From the NCBI RefSeq assembly GCF_001665875.1, contig NZ_LZTA01000081.1:1-64000 (forward strand): 64,000 nucleotides of DNA. Reading direction: 5' to 3'. Each line of letters begins with the position of its first letter. Position 1 is the first letter of the stretch. Source of the stretch: Mycobacterium sp. 852002-40037_SCH5390672 (GTDB lineage Bacteria; Actinomycetota; Actinomycetes; Mycobacteriales; Mycobacteriaceae). Shown here piece by piece: positions 51,394 through 62,112 of the stretch. Position numbers and translations under genes: made by a program. The notes under the pieces are model-generated. The model saw nothing but the letters and a program-made list of their open reading frames with translations, was not told the origin of the DNA and did no database searches.

Positions 51394-52935
51394 ATGACGA
51401 CGCCGACGGATACCCCGGACGCCGATTCGCCGGCAGCCAAACCCCCGCGTGGCGAATGGTTTTCACAGTTGAAAGGATTCGTCGCGGCCGGCGACTCCCG
51501 TCCGGCGAAGCTGGGCATGCTCGGATCGGTGCTGATCACCCTGGGCGGCCTGGGCGCGGGCAGCACCCGCCAGCACGACCCGTTGCTCGAGTCAATGCAC
51601 ATGTCCTGGTTGCGTTTTGGCCACGGGCTGGTGCTGTCGTCGATTGTGTTGTGGGCCGGCGTCGCTCTGATGCTGATCGCATGGCTGGGCCTGGGCCGTC
51701 GGGTGCTGGCCGGCGAGGCGACCGAGTTCGTCATGAAAGCCACCACCGCTTTCTGGCTGGCGCCGTTGCTGGTGTCGGTGCCCGTCTTCAGCCGGGACAC
51801 CTATTCGTATCTGGCGCAGGGTGCGCTACTGCGCGACGGCCTGGACCCATACGCGGTCGGTCCGGTCGCCAACCCGAACAGCCTGCTGGACAACGTCAGT
51901 CCCATCTGGTCGATCACGACCGCACCGTATGGCCCGGTGTTCATCCTGGTGGCGAAGATCATCACGATCATCGTGGGCAACAACGTGGTGGCGGGCACCG
52001 CGTTGCTGCGGCTGTGCATGCTGCCCGGCCTGGTGCTGTTGACCTGGGCGACCCCCCGCGTGGCGCGCCATCTGGGCGCCGACGGTGCGACGGCGCTGTG
52101 GATCTGTGTGCTCAACCCCCTGGTGCTCATCCATCTGATGGGCGGGGTGCACAACGAGATGCTGATGGTGGGCCTGATGGCCGCCGGTATCGCGTTGACG
52201 TTCGGTGGCCGCCATGTTGCGGGCATCACGCTGATCACCGTCGCCATCGCGGTCAAAGCCACCGCTGGCATCGCGCTGCCCTTCCTGGTGTGGGTGTGGA
52301 TGCGGCAGCTGCGCGATCGGCGTGGATATCGGCCGGTGCCATCATTTTTCGCTGCGACGGCGTTATCGCTGCTGATCTTCGTCGTGGTCTTCGCGATCCT
52401 GTCCGCGGTGGCCGGCGTGGGTCTGGGCTGGTTGACCGCGCTGGCCGGATCGGTGAAGATCATCAACTGGCTGACCGTACCGACCGCGGCCGCCAACCTG
52501 ATTCACGCGATCGGCGGCGGGTTCTTCCCGGTGAGCTTTTATCCGATCCTCCGCGTCACCCGACTGGTCGGCATCGCGATCATCGCGATCTCGCTGCCGC
52601 TGTTGTGGTGGCGGTTCCGCCGCGACGACCGGGCCGCGCTGACCGGCATCGGGTGGTCGATGCTGATCGTGGTGCTGTTCGTGCCGGCCGCGCTGCCCTG
52701 GTATTACTCGTGGCCGCTGGCGATCGTGGCTCCGCTGGCGCAGTCCCGGCGGGCCGTCGCGATCATCGGTGCCTTGTCGACGTGGGTGATGGTGATCTTC
52801 AAACCCGATGGCTCACACGGCATGTACTCGTGGCTGCACTTTTCGCTGGCCACCATGTGCGCGCTGATCGCCGGGTACAGCCTGTATCGCGCTCCCGCGC
52901 GCCAAGCCGAGCTTGCCGATGTCACCGCCGGATGA
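51394..52935 (+). CDS. mptA: Alpha-(1->6)-mannosyltransferase MptA
   Basis: 513 aa GT-C membrane glycosyltransferase with about 12 hydrophobic segments. The catalytic loop motif RDTYSYLAQGALLRDGLDPY is near residue 130. MptA elongates the linear mannan core of lipomannan/lipoarabinomannan with decaprenyl-phosphate mannose outside the membrane. Downstream of idsA2 in a coupled pair, linking prenyl supply to prenyl-sugar use (inference). Homologue of Rv2174. Confidence 0.94.
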   Translation: MTTPTDTPDADSPAAKPPRGEWFSQLKGFVAAGDSRPAKLGMLGSVLITLGGLGAGSTRQHDPLLESMHMSWLRFGHGLVLSSIVLWAGVALMLIAWLGLGRRVLAGEATEFVMKATTAFWLAPLLVSVPVFSRDTYSYLAQGALLRDGLDPYAVGPVANPNSLLDNVSPIWSITTAPYGPVFILVAKIITIIVGNNVVAGTALLRLCMLPGLVLLTWATPRVARHLGADGATALWICVLNPLVLIHLMGGVHNEMLMVGLMAAGIALTFGGRHVAGITLITVAIAVKATAGIALPFLVWVWMRQLRDRRGYRPVPSFFAATALSLLIFVVVFAILSAVAGVGLGWLTALAGSVKIINWLTVPTAAANLIHAIGGGFFPVSFYPILRVTRLVGIAIIAISLPLLWWRFRRDDRAALTGIGWSMLIVVLFVPAALPWYYSWPLAIVAPLAQSRRAVAIIGALSTWVMVIFKPDGSHGMYSWLHFSLATMCALIAGYSLYRAPARQAELADVTAG

Positions 52936-52945
52936 GGAAACGGGT

Positions 52946-53350
52946 TCAGCAGGCCATCGCCTGCGCCCGGCGCACGACTTCCCGAGCCTGATGTGCGTGC
53001 AGGGCGTCGACGGGACGGGCATTGTTGAGGGCATCGCGGCTGCCGTCCCGGGTGACCGTCAGCGAGGGGTCCCGGGTGAACAACCAGCGCACGATCTCGG
53101 TCTCGTGATAGCCGCCGTCGTGCAGGATGGTCAACAGTCCCGGCAGGCTCTTGACCACCTCACCGGACTTGGTGAAGAACAGCTGCGGAACCACCAGTCC
53201 CTCGCCGCGCCGAACCGCAACCAGGTGGCCCTCCCGAAGTTGCTGATGCACCTTGGTGACCGGCACCCCCAGTAATTCGGCGACCCGCTTCAGGTCATAA
53301 ATCGGCTCGTCGGGTTCTAGCACATCGTCGCCGGCAGGAATACTGCTCAT
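52946..53350 (-). CDS. DNA-binding protein, Rv2175c homologue (PknL substrate)
   Basis: 134 aa winged-helix DNA-binding protein: YDLKRVAELLGVPVTKVHQQ, LREGHLVAVRR. M. tuberculosis Rv2175c is phosphorylated by PknL, which reduces DNA binding. The ATG is placed 7 nt after TACACT, a leaderless layout. The M. tuberculosis protein carries its phosphoacceptor Thr in an N-terminal extension; here an upstream in-frame GTG (53407) would add GRENTGSTPASRPTLAR, so the extension may be coding instead. Confidence 0.85.
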   Translation of the reverse strand: MSSIPAGDDVLEPDEPIYDLKRVAELLGVPVTKVHQQLREGHLVAVRRGEGLVVPQLFFTKSGEVVKSLPGLLTILHDGGYHETEIVRWLFTRDPSLTVTRDGSRDALNNARPVDALHAHQAREVVRRAQAMAC

Positions 53351-53357
53351 CCGGGCA

Positions 53358-53363
53358 AGTGTA
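53358..53363 (-). promoter_or_regulatory. -10 box (TACACT) of the Rv2175c homologue
   Basis: TACACT, 7 nt, ATG on the minus strand. If correct it fixes the short start and excludes the N-terminal extension. Confidence 0.5.
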
Positions 53364-53418
53364 GGCCTAGATGCCGGCGTTGAACCTGTGTTCTCCCGGC
53401 CAATCACCCCGGCGCACC

Positions 53419-53424
53419 TACGAT
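53419..53424 (+). promoter_or_regulatory. -10 box (TACGAT) of pknL
   Basis: TACGAT, 6 nt, GTG. Divergent from the Rv2175c box only 55 bp away. Confidence 0.5.
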
Positions 53425-53430
53425 GGCCCC

Positions 53431-54732
53431 GTGGCCCCAGCGCAATTGCCCGGCCCGCCCTCCGGCCGGGCCGGCCCGCACCGTCACCGACCCGAAGCTG
53501 GGGCGGTCGATCCGTTGGACAACGCATTGCTGGACGGCCGCTACCTGGTTCAGTCCAGGATCGCCAGCGGCGGCACGTCAACCGTGTACCGCGGTCTGGA
53601 CACCAGGCTCGACCGCCCGGTTGCGGTGAAGGTGATGGATTCGCGCTACGCCGGCGACGAGCAGTTCCTGACCCGCTTCCAGCGTGAGGCCCAAACCGTT
53701 GCCCGGCTGAAGGATCCCGGACTGGTCGCGGTCTACGACCAGGGCTTGGACGCTCGGCACCCGTTTTTGGTGATGGAGCTCATCGAGGGTGGCACGCTGC
53801 GCGAACTGCTGGGCGAACGCGGGCCCATGCCGCCGTACGCGGTGGCGGCGGTGCTTCGTCCGGTGCTCGGCGGGCTGGGCGCCGCGCACAGGGCCGGCCT
53901 GGTGCATCGCGACGTCAAACCGGAGAACGTGCTGATCTCCGACGACGGCGAAGTCAAAATCGCCGACTTCGGGTTGGTCCGAGCCGTCGCGGCCGCCGGA
54001 ATCACCTCCACGAGCGTGATTTTGGGCACCGCGGCATACCTGTCGCCCGAGCAGGTGCGCGACGGCGAGGCCAGTCCGCGCAGCGACGTCTACTCCGCGG
54101 GGATCATGACCTATGAGCTGCTGACCGGACGTACACCGTTCACCGGCGACTCCCCGTTGTCGCTGGCCTACCAGCGGCTGGACACCGACGTGCCGGCGCC
54201 CAGCGGGGTCATCGACGGCGTGCCGGCGCTGTTCGACGAATTCGTCGAGCGTGCCACGGCCCGCGACCCGGCCGACCGCTACGCCGACGCGATCGAGATG
54301 CGCACCGACCTCGACGCGATCGCCGATGAGCTTGCGCTGCCGAACTTTCGGGTGCCTGCGCCTCGCAACTCCGCGCAACACCGGTCGGCGGCGCTACAGC
54401 ACGGCCGGATGAACCAGCGGCCGGCCACAGCGCAGCAGCCCGGGCCGCCCGACCGGGCGCCGGTGCGTCAACCCACTCGCCAAATGACGCGGGGACCCGA
54501 GGACTGGCCGGAGCCGCAACTCCCCGTACAGACCGACGATGATCCCGAGGACGATTACGAATATGAGCCTGTCACAGGCGAATTCGCCGGCATCCCGATA
54601 AGCGAATTCGTGTGGGCGCGCCAGCACAACCGGCGCATGGTGCTGGTCTGGGTGGCGCTGGTCCTGGCGATCACCGGGTTGGTCGCAACCGCGGCGTGGA
54701 CCGTCGGAACCAACCTCGACGGCTTGCTGTAG
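53431..54732 (+). CDS. pknL: Serine/threonine protein kinase PknL
   Basis: 433 aa. Kinase domain about 35-305: glycine loop SRIASGGTSTVYRG, VKVMD lysine, catalytic VHRDVKPEN, DFGLVR, and SPEQ in place of APE. A Pro/Gln-rich juxtamembrane stretch follows, then one transmembrane helix (MVLVWVALVLAITGLVATAA) near the very end; there is no extracellular sensor domain. GTG start fits a leaderless mRNA; it makes the N-terminus about 34 residues longer than in M. tuberculosis. Divergent from its likely substrate gene. Confidence 0.94.
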   Translation: MAPAQLPGPPSGRAGPHRHRPEAGAVDPLDNALLDGRYLVQSRIASGGTSTVYRGLDTRLDRPVAVKVMDSRYAGDEQFLTRFQREAQTVARLKDPGLVAVYDQGLDARHPFLVMELIEGGTLRELLGERGPMPPYAVAAVLRPVLGGLGAAHRAGLVHRDVKPENVLISDDGEVKIADFGLVRAVAAAGITSTSVILGTAAYLSPEQVRDGEASPRSDVYSAGIMTYELLTGRTPFTGDSPLSLAYQRLDTDVPAPSGVIDGVPALFDEFVERATARDPADRYADAIEMRTDLDAIADELALPNFRVPAPRNSAQHRSAALQHGRMNQRPATAQQPGPPDRAPVRQPTRQMTRGPEDWPEPQLPVQTDDDPEDDYEYEPVTGEFAGIPISEFVWARQHNRRMVLVWVALVLAITGLVATAAWTVGTNLDGLL

Positions 54733-54748
54733 CCGGCCGCGCCAGCGA

Positions 54749-56224
<1,476 letters not shown>

Positions 56225-56707
56225 TCACTCCCCGGATGTGATGAGCCGGTACCTGCGGAGCTGGTCGCGCGCGTCGACCAGCGCGTCGTGCACGTCGGAC
56301 GGCCGCGGTGGCATCCGCGGGCTGCCCCGGTCTTCCCACAGTTGGCGCAGTTCGCGGGTGAAACGGGGTATCGACCGCGGCAACTCCGGCATGGTGCCCC
56401 ACAGCTGGCACAGGGCCACGTGGTCGTAGGCCGCCACCCACGCCCACAGTTCGATCGGCTCGGTGCCGCCGACACCGAAGAACTCCTCCAGGTCCTCCCG
56501 GATCTGCCGGCGGGAGCGCCACAGCTGCGAGGCCGGGGGCGGCAACTTGGGCAGCACGTTGGCGCGCACCCAGGGACCGGCGCGCTCGGGGTCGAATTCC
56601 GTGGACACCGCGTAGTATTCGCGGCCGTCTTCGGCGGCGACCCCGATCGAGATCAGTTCGATGGTGCGGCCGTCCTCGATGAATTCGGTGTCGTAGAAAT
56701 ACCGCAC
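56225..56707 (-). CDS. DEDDh 3'-5' exoribonuclease, RNase AS-like (Rv2179c homologue)
   Basis: 160 aa. RNase T/oligoribonuclease fold with DEDDh residues: FYDTEFIED (Asp, Glu), AAYDHVALC (Asp), and HDALVDARDQ (His, Asp). The M. tuberculosis enzyme degrades adenylate-containing RNA. GTG start, 7 nt after TAGGCT. A 57-bp tandem repeat lies just upstream. Confidence 0.88.
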   Translation of the reverse strand: MRYFYDTEFIEDGRTIELISIGVAAEDGREYYAVSTEFDPERAGPWVRANVLPKLPPPASQLWRSRRQIREDLEEFFGVGGTEPIELWAWVAAYDHVALCQLWGTMPELPRSIPRFTRELRQLWEDRGSPRMPPRPSDVHDALVDARDQLRRYRLITSGE

Positions 56708-56714
56708 CCGGGGA

Positions 56715-56720
56715 AGCCTA
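56715..56720 (-). promoter_or_regulatory. -10 box (TAGGCT) of the RNase AS-like gene
   Basis: TAGGCT, 7 nt, GTG on the minus strand, identical in hexamer and spacing to mshC. It sits 3 bp from the tandem repeat. Confidence 0.5.
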
Positions 56721-56722
56721 GA

Positions 56723-56852
56723 CCGGCGACGGCGAGCGCCGGAACGGCGCGAGTGAGAAGCCGGTCCATCAGTCCGGGGCCGGCGACGGCGAGCGCCGGA
56801 ACGGCGCGAGTGAGAAGCCGGTCCATCAGTCCGGGGCCGGCGACGGCGAGCG
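56723..56852. repeat. 57-bp tandem repeat, 2.3 copies (MIRU/VNTR-like)
   Basis: Two identical 57-bp units (56723-56779 and 56780-56836) and a 16-bp partial third. On the minus strand the unit is 19 codons without stop and contains CTGATGGAC, a stop/start overlap typical of mycobacterial interspersed repeats. It fills the spacer between the Rv2180c and Rv2179c homologues. Confidence 0.9.
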
Positions 56853-56861
56853 GGCCGCGGA

Positions 56862-57746
56862 CTATCGACTGATCAGGATGGGCCCGGTGGGCGCCGGCGC
56901 GGGGTGGATCTCGTGGTCGAGCGTGGCGTCGACCGTGCGCTCGTCGGGCATCCGCGGTGTGCCGGCGATCGCGCACTGCAAGTACAGCTTGGCCCGCACC
57001 ACCGGGCGGCGCAGCGTCCGCTCGCGTTGCAGCGCGCGGCGCATCTTGTCCGGTTGCGTGGAGTATCGCCACCGGGCCCAGGGGGCGTGCGGCCGCGACA
57101 GCCGGACTGCGCCGATGACCAGCAGGACGACGAAAAACATGCCCAGCAGGCCGGTCCACACCTTGCCCTTGAGCACCACCACGACGGCCAGCGGCAACGT
57201 CAAGGCCATGGCACTGGCCACCACGGCCCGCAGCACCGCCGAGTCGGCGCCGTGCCAGATCGGCAGGAAGAACATCAGCGGGTGCAGACCCATGATCAAC
57301 AGCCCGGCGACGGCCACCGCGGCGAACACCGCGTCCACCGAGGTGCGGCCGTCCTCGGACCAGTAGACGTCGGACAGGTGCAGGATCAGCGCGTACTCGT
57401 CCAGAACCAGGGCGGCGCCGATCCCGAAAAAGGTTGCGGCAAGGGTGAACTGGGGCTCCTGGCCGTCGATCGACAACGTGACCAGCGTCAAGCCGGAAAG
57501 CAGGGTCAGCACCACCCCGAAGGTCACGTGGTGGATGTGTACTCCCCCGACGTGGACGTTGCGCGGATGCCACCACCGGGGGGGCCGGCCCTCGGTGGTG
57601 CGGTGCCGGATGAAACGCACGAATGTTCGCGTGACGAAAAACGTCAGGAGGAAGGCGACCAGGCAGCACAGTAACGGCAGGTGACCGCGGTCGTAGACGT
57701 CGTGTGCAAACCATCGGGTCACCTCGGCCACGAACGAATGGAGCAC
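56862..57746 (-). CDS. Polytopic membrane protein, Rv2180c homologue
   Basis: 294 aa, as in M. tuberculosis (295). About six transmembrane segments (e.g. LPLLCCLVAFLLTFFVTRTF, MALTLPLAVVVVLKG). A His-rich loop after the first helix (HVGGVHIHHVTFG) and an Asp/Glu in the third (LVLDEYALILHL) could bind metal. Function unknown. The GTG is placed 6 nt after TACGTT; the open frame upstream is not supported. Confidence 0.85.
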   Translation of the reverse strand: MLHSFVAEVTRWFAHDVYDRGHLPLLCCLVAFLLTFFVTRTFVRFIRHRTTEGRPPRWWHPRNVHVGGVHIHHVTFGVVLTLLSGLTLVTLSIDGQEPQFTLAATFFGIGAALVLDEYALILHLSDVYWSEDGRTSVDAVFAAVAVAGLLIMGLHPLMFFLPIWHGADSAVLRAVVASAMALTLPLAVVVVLKGKVWTGLLGMFFVVLLVIGAVRLSRPHAPWARWRYSTQPDKMRRALQRERTLRRPVVRAKLYLQCAIAGTPRMPDERTVDATLDHEIHPAPAPTGPILISR

Positions 57747-57752
57747 CCTTGA

Positions 57753-57758
57753 AACGTA
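57753..57758 (-). promoter_or_regulatory. -10 box (TACGTT) of the Rv2180c homologue
   Basis: TACGTT, 6 nt, GTG on the minus strand. Supports the start that equals the M. tuberculosis length. Confidence 0.5.
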
Positions 57759-57823
57759 CGCCTGTCTGCGTGGGTGCCGTGGGAGCCGCGCTGCACCAGG
57801 CGGGTCGGGGCCCGGGCACCCAT

Positions 57824-57829
57824 TACGCT
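57824..57829 (+). promoter_or_regulatory. -10 box (TACGCT) of the Rv2181 homologue
   Basis: TACGCT, 10 nt, ATG. The leader would be only 3-4 nt. Confidence 0.4.
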
Positions 57830-57839
57830 GTTGTGCGAC

Positions 57840-59117
57840 ATGAGTACACGGCAGGCGCCCGGCGTGGGCAATCGACACGGGTGGGCGCTGTGGGGGCTGG
57901 CTTGGCTGGTGGCCGCCGCGGTGCTGAGTTATGCGACGTGGCAGCTGTTCGGGCACACGCCCTATCGCATCGATATCGACGTCTATCAGATGGGGGCCCG
58001 GGCCTGGATGGACGGCCACCCGCTGTACCGCGGGGACGTGCTGTTCCACACCCCGATCGTGGATCTGCCGTTCACCTATCCACCGCTGGCCGCCATCGTG
58101 TTCTGCCCGTTCGCCTGGATGCACATGCCCTCCGCCAGCGTCGCGATCACGGCGTTGACGCTGGTGCTGCTGGTCGTGTCGACCGTGATCGTGCTGACCC
58201 GCCTCGACGTGTGGAGCGCCTCGCCGAGGCTGCCCGGCCCGGCCTGGCTGCGCCGGTGGTGGCTGGCGATCGTCGCCGCGGCGGCCGCGACGATCTGGCT
58301 GGAACCGATCAGCTCGAACTTCGCCTTCGGCCAGATCAACGTCGTGCTGATGACGCTAGTGATCGCCGACTGTGTGCCGCGGCGCACGCCGTGGCCGCGC
58401 GGCCTGCTGCTGGGCCTGGGCATGGCACTGAAGCTGACCCCGGCCGTGTTCCTGCTCTATTTCCTGCTGCGGCGCGACAACCGTGCGGCGCTGATCGCGC
58501 TGGCGTCTTTTGTGGGGGCGACGCTTCTCGGTTTCGTTCTGGCCTGGAACGACTCGTGGGAGTACTGGACGCACACCCTGCATCACACCGACCGGATCGG
58601 CGCCGCGACGCTGAACACCGACCAGAACATCGCCGGTGCCCTGGCCCGGCTGGGACTGGGACAGCAGGAACGCTCCCTGCTCTGGGTGGCGGCATCGCTG
58701 CTGGTGCTGGCGGTGACGGTCTGGGCGTTGCGACGGGCATTGCGCGCCGACGAACCGACGCTTGCGCTGGTGTGCGTCGCGCTGTTCGGGTTGGTGGTGT
58801 CGCCGGTGTCCTGGTCGCACCACTGGGTCTGGGTACTGCCGGCGGTGCTGGTGACGGGGATCTTGGGCTGGCGGCGCCGCAATGCGGCGCTGATGGTGAT
58901 CAGCGCTGTCGGGGTGGCGCTGATGCGCTGGTCGCCGATCGACCTGCTTCCCAAGCATCACGAGGCCAGCGCGGTCTGGTGGCGTCAGCTTGCCGGGATG
59001 TCCTATGTGTGGTGGGCGCTGGCGGTCCTCGTCACGGTCGGACTCACCGTCCGCGCCCGGGGACTTTCGCGGGATGCGGCTCCGCAGCGGTTGGCGCCGG
59101 TTACCGCCGTCGGCTAA
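57840..59117 (+). CDS. Alpha-(1->2)-mannosyltransferase, Rv2181 homologue
   Basis: 425 aa (M. tuberculosis 427). DUF2029/GT87-type GT-C transferase with about ten transmembrane segments and the loop motif [20 protein letters not shown]. Rv2181 adds alpha-1,2 mannose branches to lipomannan/LAM using prenyl-phosphate mannose. Start ATG is favoured by length and the short-leader promoter. It overlaps the convergent acyltransferase by 4 nt. Confidence 0.92.
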   Translation: MSTRQAPGVGNRHGWALWGLAWLVAAAVLSYATWQLFGHTPYRIDIDVYQMGARAWMDGHPLYRGDVLFHTPIVDLPFTYPPLAAIVFCPFAWMHMPSASVAITALTLVLLVVSTVIVLTRLDVWSASPRLPGPAWLRRWWLAIVAAAAATIWLEPISSNFAFGQINVVLMTLVIADCVPRRTPWPRGLLLGLGMALKLTPAVFLLYFLLRRDNRAALIALASFVGATLLGFVLAWNDSWEYWTHTLHHTDRIGAATLNTDQNIAGALARLGLGQQERSLLWVAASLLVLAVTVWALRRALRADEPTLALVCVALFGLVVSPVSWSHHWVWVLPAVLVTGILGWRRRNAALMVISAVGVALMRWSPIDLLPKHHEASAVWWRQLAGMSYVWWALAVLVTVGLTVRARGLSRDAAPQRLAPVTAVG

Positions 59118-59842
59118 CCGGCGGCGGTCTCGGGGATCCGCACGGCCTCGCCGTCGGCCGTGTCGCCGTCACCGCCCTTTTTTAGGCTCGCCGCGTAGAT
59201 GTCGACGTATTCCTGGCCGGACAGCCCCATCAGCTCGTAGATCACTTCGTCGGTGACGGCACGTTCGATGAAGCGGTTGCCGGCCAGTCCTTCGAACCGG
59301 GAGAAGTCCATCGGCTTGCCGAAGCGGACGGTGACCCGGCCGAACCGCAACATGTTCGTCCCGGGCGGGTTGACGACGTTGGTGCCGATCATCGCGACCG
59401 GGATCACCGGAACACCGGTCTCCAGCGCCAGCCGCGCCAGGCCCGTCTTGCCCTTGTACAGCCGGCCGTCCGGTGACCGCGTGCCCTCGGGGTACATGCC
59501 CAACAACTTGCCCTGGCTCAGGACCTGCTGCGCGGTGTTCAGCGCGGCCTGGGCGCTGTCGGCGTCGGTGCGGTCGATCGGCACCTGGCCGACCGCGGTG
59601 AAGAACCACCGCTGGAACCAGCCCTTCAAACCGGTGCCGGTGAAATATTCCGACTTGGCCAGGAACGTGATTCGGCGACGCACCACCAACGGAAGGTAGA
59701 AGCTGTCCATCACCGCCAAGTGGTTACTGGCCAGTATCGCGGGACCGGAGCTCGGAACGTGTTCTAAGCCTTCAACTTTCGGCCGCCCCAGCAATGACAG
59801 CAGCGGGCCGAGGAGCACGTACTTGAACAGCCAGTACCACAT
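59114..59842 (-). CDS. 1-acyl-glycerol-3-phosphate acyltransferase (PlsC-like), Rv2182c homologue
   Basis: 242 aa. Motif [13 protein letters not shown] (NHxxxxD), motif [13 protein letters not shown], and the block [11 protein letters not shown]. Acylates lysophosphatidate or a related acceptor at the membrane. GGGAGGG lies just before the ATG. The C-terminus has an acidic tail. Confidence 0.92.
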   Translation of the reverse strand: MWYWLFKYVLLGPLLSLLGRPKVEGLEHVPSSGPAILASNHLAVMDSFYLPLVVRRRITFLAKSEYFTGTGLKGWFQRWFFTAVGQVPIDRTDADSAQAALNTAQQVLSQGKLLGMYPEGTRSPDGRLYKGKTGLARLALETGVPVIPVAMIGTNVVNPPGTNMLRFGRVTVRFGKPMDFSRFEGLAGNRFIERAVTDEVIYELMGLSGQEYVDIYAASLKKGGDGDTADGEAVRIPETAAG

Positions 59843-59928
59843 GGCCCTCCCTCTGGCGCTTCACCGCTGATGTTCTGCGCCAACTGTACCCATCCCCACC
59901 CGAACCGACCACCTGCGACGCAGTCCGC

Positions 59929-60324
59929 TCACTCTTCGAGCGTCACCGGGATGGGCTGATACCGGGTCCGCGACGTGGCGCCGTTGGCATCGCCCGGCTC
60001 GCCGGGCCCACCGCCGGGTGTTCCGTCTGGCGGCGGTTCCGGTGTCGGCTTGGCGGACCGGTCGATGTCGTTGAGGATATTGCGGATCACGTCGAGCAAC
60101 GCGACGCTGTGGTCGGCGATTGCGGTGAGCAGCGGGTGCTGGTCTCCGCTGGCCAACGCGGCCAGCGCGCACACCGGGCACCACACCTGCTGACACTTGC
60201 CCGTGCCGACGCCCGCGCCGGCAGTCAGCGCCGCCGCCGCGCGCACCGCGGGGTCGATGCCGTCCAGGATCGTCTGGGCGAGCCTGCGCAGTTCCGGACC
60301 GATGTCGGAATGAACCCCACTCAC
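59929..60324 (-). CDS. Conserved hypothetical protein, Rv2183c homologue
   Basis: 131 aa. Helical N-terminal half (LRRLAQTILDGIDPAVRAAA) with a CQQVWCPVC cysteine cluster that may bind zinc; Pro/Gly-rich C-terminal tail. Function unknown. The GTG overlaps the stop of the ATPase gene (GTGA) with GGAGG 10 nt upstream; a GTG three codons earlier has worse spacing. Confidence 0.82.
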   Translation of the reverse strand: MSGVHSDIGPELRRLAQTILDGIDPAVRAAAALTAGAGVGTGKCQQVWCPVCALAALASGDQHPLLTAIADHSVALLDVIRNILNDIDRSAKPTPEPPPDGTPGGGPGEPGDANGATSRTRYQPIPVTLEE

Positions 60325-61580
60325 TTCGGCCACACCTCCGGATCTGGTCGAAAACGCACCGTCAGCTCGCTACCCCGCAGGTGTGCGTCCAGCACCGTGC
60401 ACCGCCGAAGTACTGATGCCAACCTAACCCTGCGCCGCAATCCCCCGGCACTGATGATCAGGTCGTCGTCGACGCGGCCCAATGTCAGGGCCGACGGATC
60501 GACTTGCGGCAACGCTAGCCGCATTCGATAGATGGACCCCAATCCCGTCCCGGATTCGAGGTCCACGGTGGGCCGCAGCGGGCCCGGCGGCGCCGCGCCG
60601 CCCCGCCGCCGCGCCGCGTCGAGCAACCCGCTCAGCGCCTTGGGGCCGATCGGCTCGCCCGACAGGTGAGGCGTCATCACCAGCGCCACGTCACCGATGG
60701 TGGCGTCCAGCTCGTCGAGGACACCCTGCTGCTCGACGATGCGTTCGGTGTACCAGTAGAACGCCGGGTGTTCGGGCAGGTTGCGGTACTCGTACGAGTC
60801 AGCTTGCAGCAGAACCTGATTCACGATCAGCTCTTCGACGCGCACCCCCATCAGGGCCAGTGACCCCAGCGTTCGGGCCGCCTCGGCGGCGACCACCCGC
60901 TCGGGGGTCAGCACCAGGTGCGCACCGACCAGATCGCCGTCGGTGAGCAGGGCGCTGAGCGACTCCACGTGAGTGCTGATCCGCTCGAGCAGTTCGACCA
61001 CCGCCGCAGACCGGGCGTCGTCGGCCATGACGGACAGCCGGCGATGCCGCGGCCACGCCCGCTCGACATACAGCCCGAAGGTGGCGGGCAACGTCAACAT
61101 CCGCAGGGCATCGGCGGTCGAGGCGCAATCGACCACCACCCGATCCCAGTTCCCGGACCGGGCCAGCTCACCCACGGCGTAGAGGCCCAGCACCTCCTGA
61201 ACGCCCGGCAGGGCCGAAAGTTCTTCGGGCGCAATGGTGCTCAATTCAGAGTCAGCAAAGCGACGGTCCAAGGTGGCGACGACGTCATGCCATCGGACCT
61301 CGAGTAGGGCCAGCGTGTCCAATGCCAGCGCGTCGAGAAACCCGCCGCCGGCCTCCGGGTCGTCGGCGAGCACCCGCACCAGTTCGCCTTGACTCGGCGA
61401 GACGGTGACGCCCAGTACGTCACCCAGCGAGTGCGCCTGGTCGGTGGAGACCACAAGCACTCGCTGCCCAACGCTTGCGGCACCGACGGCGGTGGCGCAA
61501 GCCAGGGTGGATTTCCCTACCCCGCCTTTGCCGACGAAAAGGCTGATCCGGGCCGGGGCAGGCGCAACGGACTCACTCAG
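60321..61580 (-). CDS. ArsA/GET3-like ATPase, Rv2184c homologue, non-canonical start
   Basis: 419 aa if begun at CTG. The deviant Walker A FVGKGGVGKSTLA and switch I VVSTDQAHSLGD mark the ArsA/GET3 anion-ATPase family. No ATG, GTG or TTG exists between the preceding in-frame stop (61598-61596) and the P-loop; the first canonical start is GTG 61460, which would remove the P-loop. I therefore start at CTG 61580, which overlaps the end of the SRPBCC gene by 8 nt and has GAGG adjoining. Partner and cargo unknown. The gene is followed by the Rv2183c homologue. Confidence 0.8.
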   Translation of the reverse strand: MSESVAPAPARISLFVGKGGVGKSTLACATAVGAASVGQRVLVVSTDQAHSLGDVLGVTVSPSQGELVRVLADDPEAGGGFLDALALDTLALLEVRWHDVVATLDRRFADSELSTIAPEELSALPGVQEVLGLYAVGELARSGNWDRVVVDCASTADALRMLTLPATFGLYVERAWPRHRRLSVMADDARSAAVVELLERISTHVESLSALLTDGDLVGAHLVLTPERVVAAEAARTLGSLALMGVRVEELIVNQVLLQADSYEYRNLPEHPAFYWYTERIVEQQGVLDELDATIGDVALVMTPHLSGEPIGPKALSGLLDAARRRGGAAPPGPLRPTVDLESGTGLGSIYRMRLALPQVDPSALTLGRVDDDLIISAGGLRRRVRLASVLRRCTVLDAHLRGSELTVRFRPDPEVWPK

Positions 61581-62010
61581 CCTCGACTCGTTTCTTCAGA
61601 TCTTTCAATGCGGTGTCGGTCAACCGGCGCTCGGCCTTGCGCTTGAGCAGGCCGATCATCGGCATGGCCAGGTCGACGGAGAGTTCGTAGGTGACTTCGG
61701 TGCCAGATCCCTTGGCGGCCAAACGATACGAACCTTCAAGCGAACGCAGTAGCGAGCTCGACACCAGGGTCCAGCTCACCGATTGGCGATCCTTGGGCCA
61801 CTCGTAGGACATCACCATCGTGTCCTTGATTACCGTGGCGTCCATGACGATCCGCGCAACCTTGGGGTAGCCGTCGGCGTCCTTCTCCTGGACCTCGGCT
61901 TCCTTGTACTCCGAGATCCACTGCGGGTAGGAATCGATATCCGCGATCACCTGCATCACGGTGCCCGGGTCGGCTTCGATGTAGATGGTTTGCGTCGTCT
62001 TCTCCGCCAC
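61573..62010 (-). CDS. SRPBCC (polyketide cyclase/START-like) protein, Rv2185c homologue
   Basis: 145 aa. Helix-grip fold with TIYIEADPGTVMQVIADIDS, YPQWISEYKEAEV and a C-terminal amphipathic helix (ERRLTDTALKDLKKRVEAE). Binds an unknown hydrophobic ligand. GTG start with AGAGGG about 10 nt upstream. First gene of a unit with the ArsA-like ATPase. Confidence 0.9.
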   Translation of the reverse strand: MAEKTTQTIYIEADPGTVMQVIADIDSYPQWISEYKEAEVQEKDADGYPKVARIVMDATVIKDTMVMSYEWPKDRQSVSWTLVSSSLLRSLEGSYRLAAKGSGTEVTYELSVDLAMPMIGLLKRKAERRLTDTALKDLKKRVEAE

Positions 62011-62112
62011 CTGGTTGCTGCCCTCTCTCCCGCGAACGGATCGACCCCTCCGAATGTGGGGACCCCGCGGGCCTCGGTCCGACACGGTACTCTGTGCCCG
62101 GCCCTGACCCGG

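Noticed and set aside
56653..57819. 388-codon leftward frame spanning the 57-bp repeats
   Set aside because: Crosses the real membrane-protein gene in another frame; its repeats merely reflect the tandem repeat DNA.
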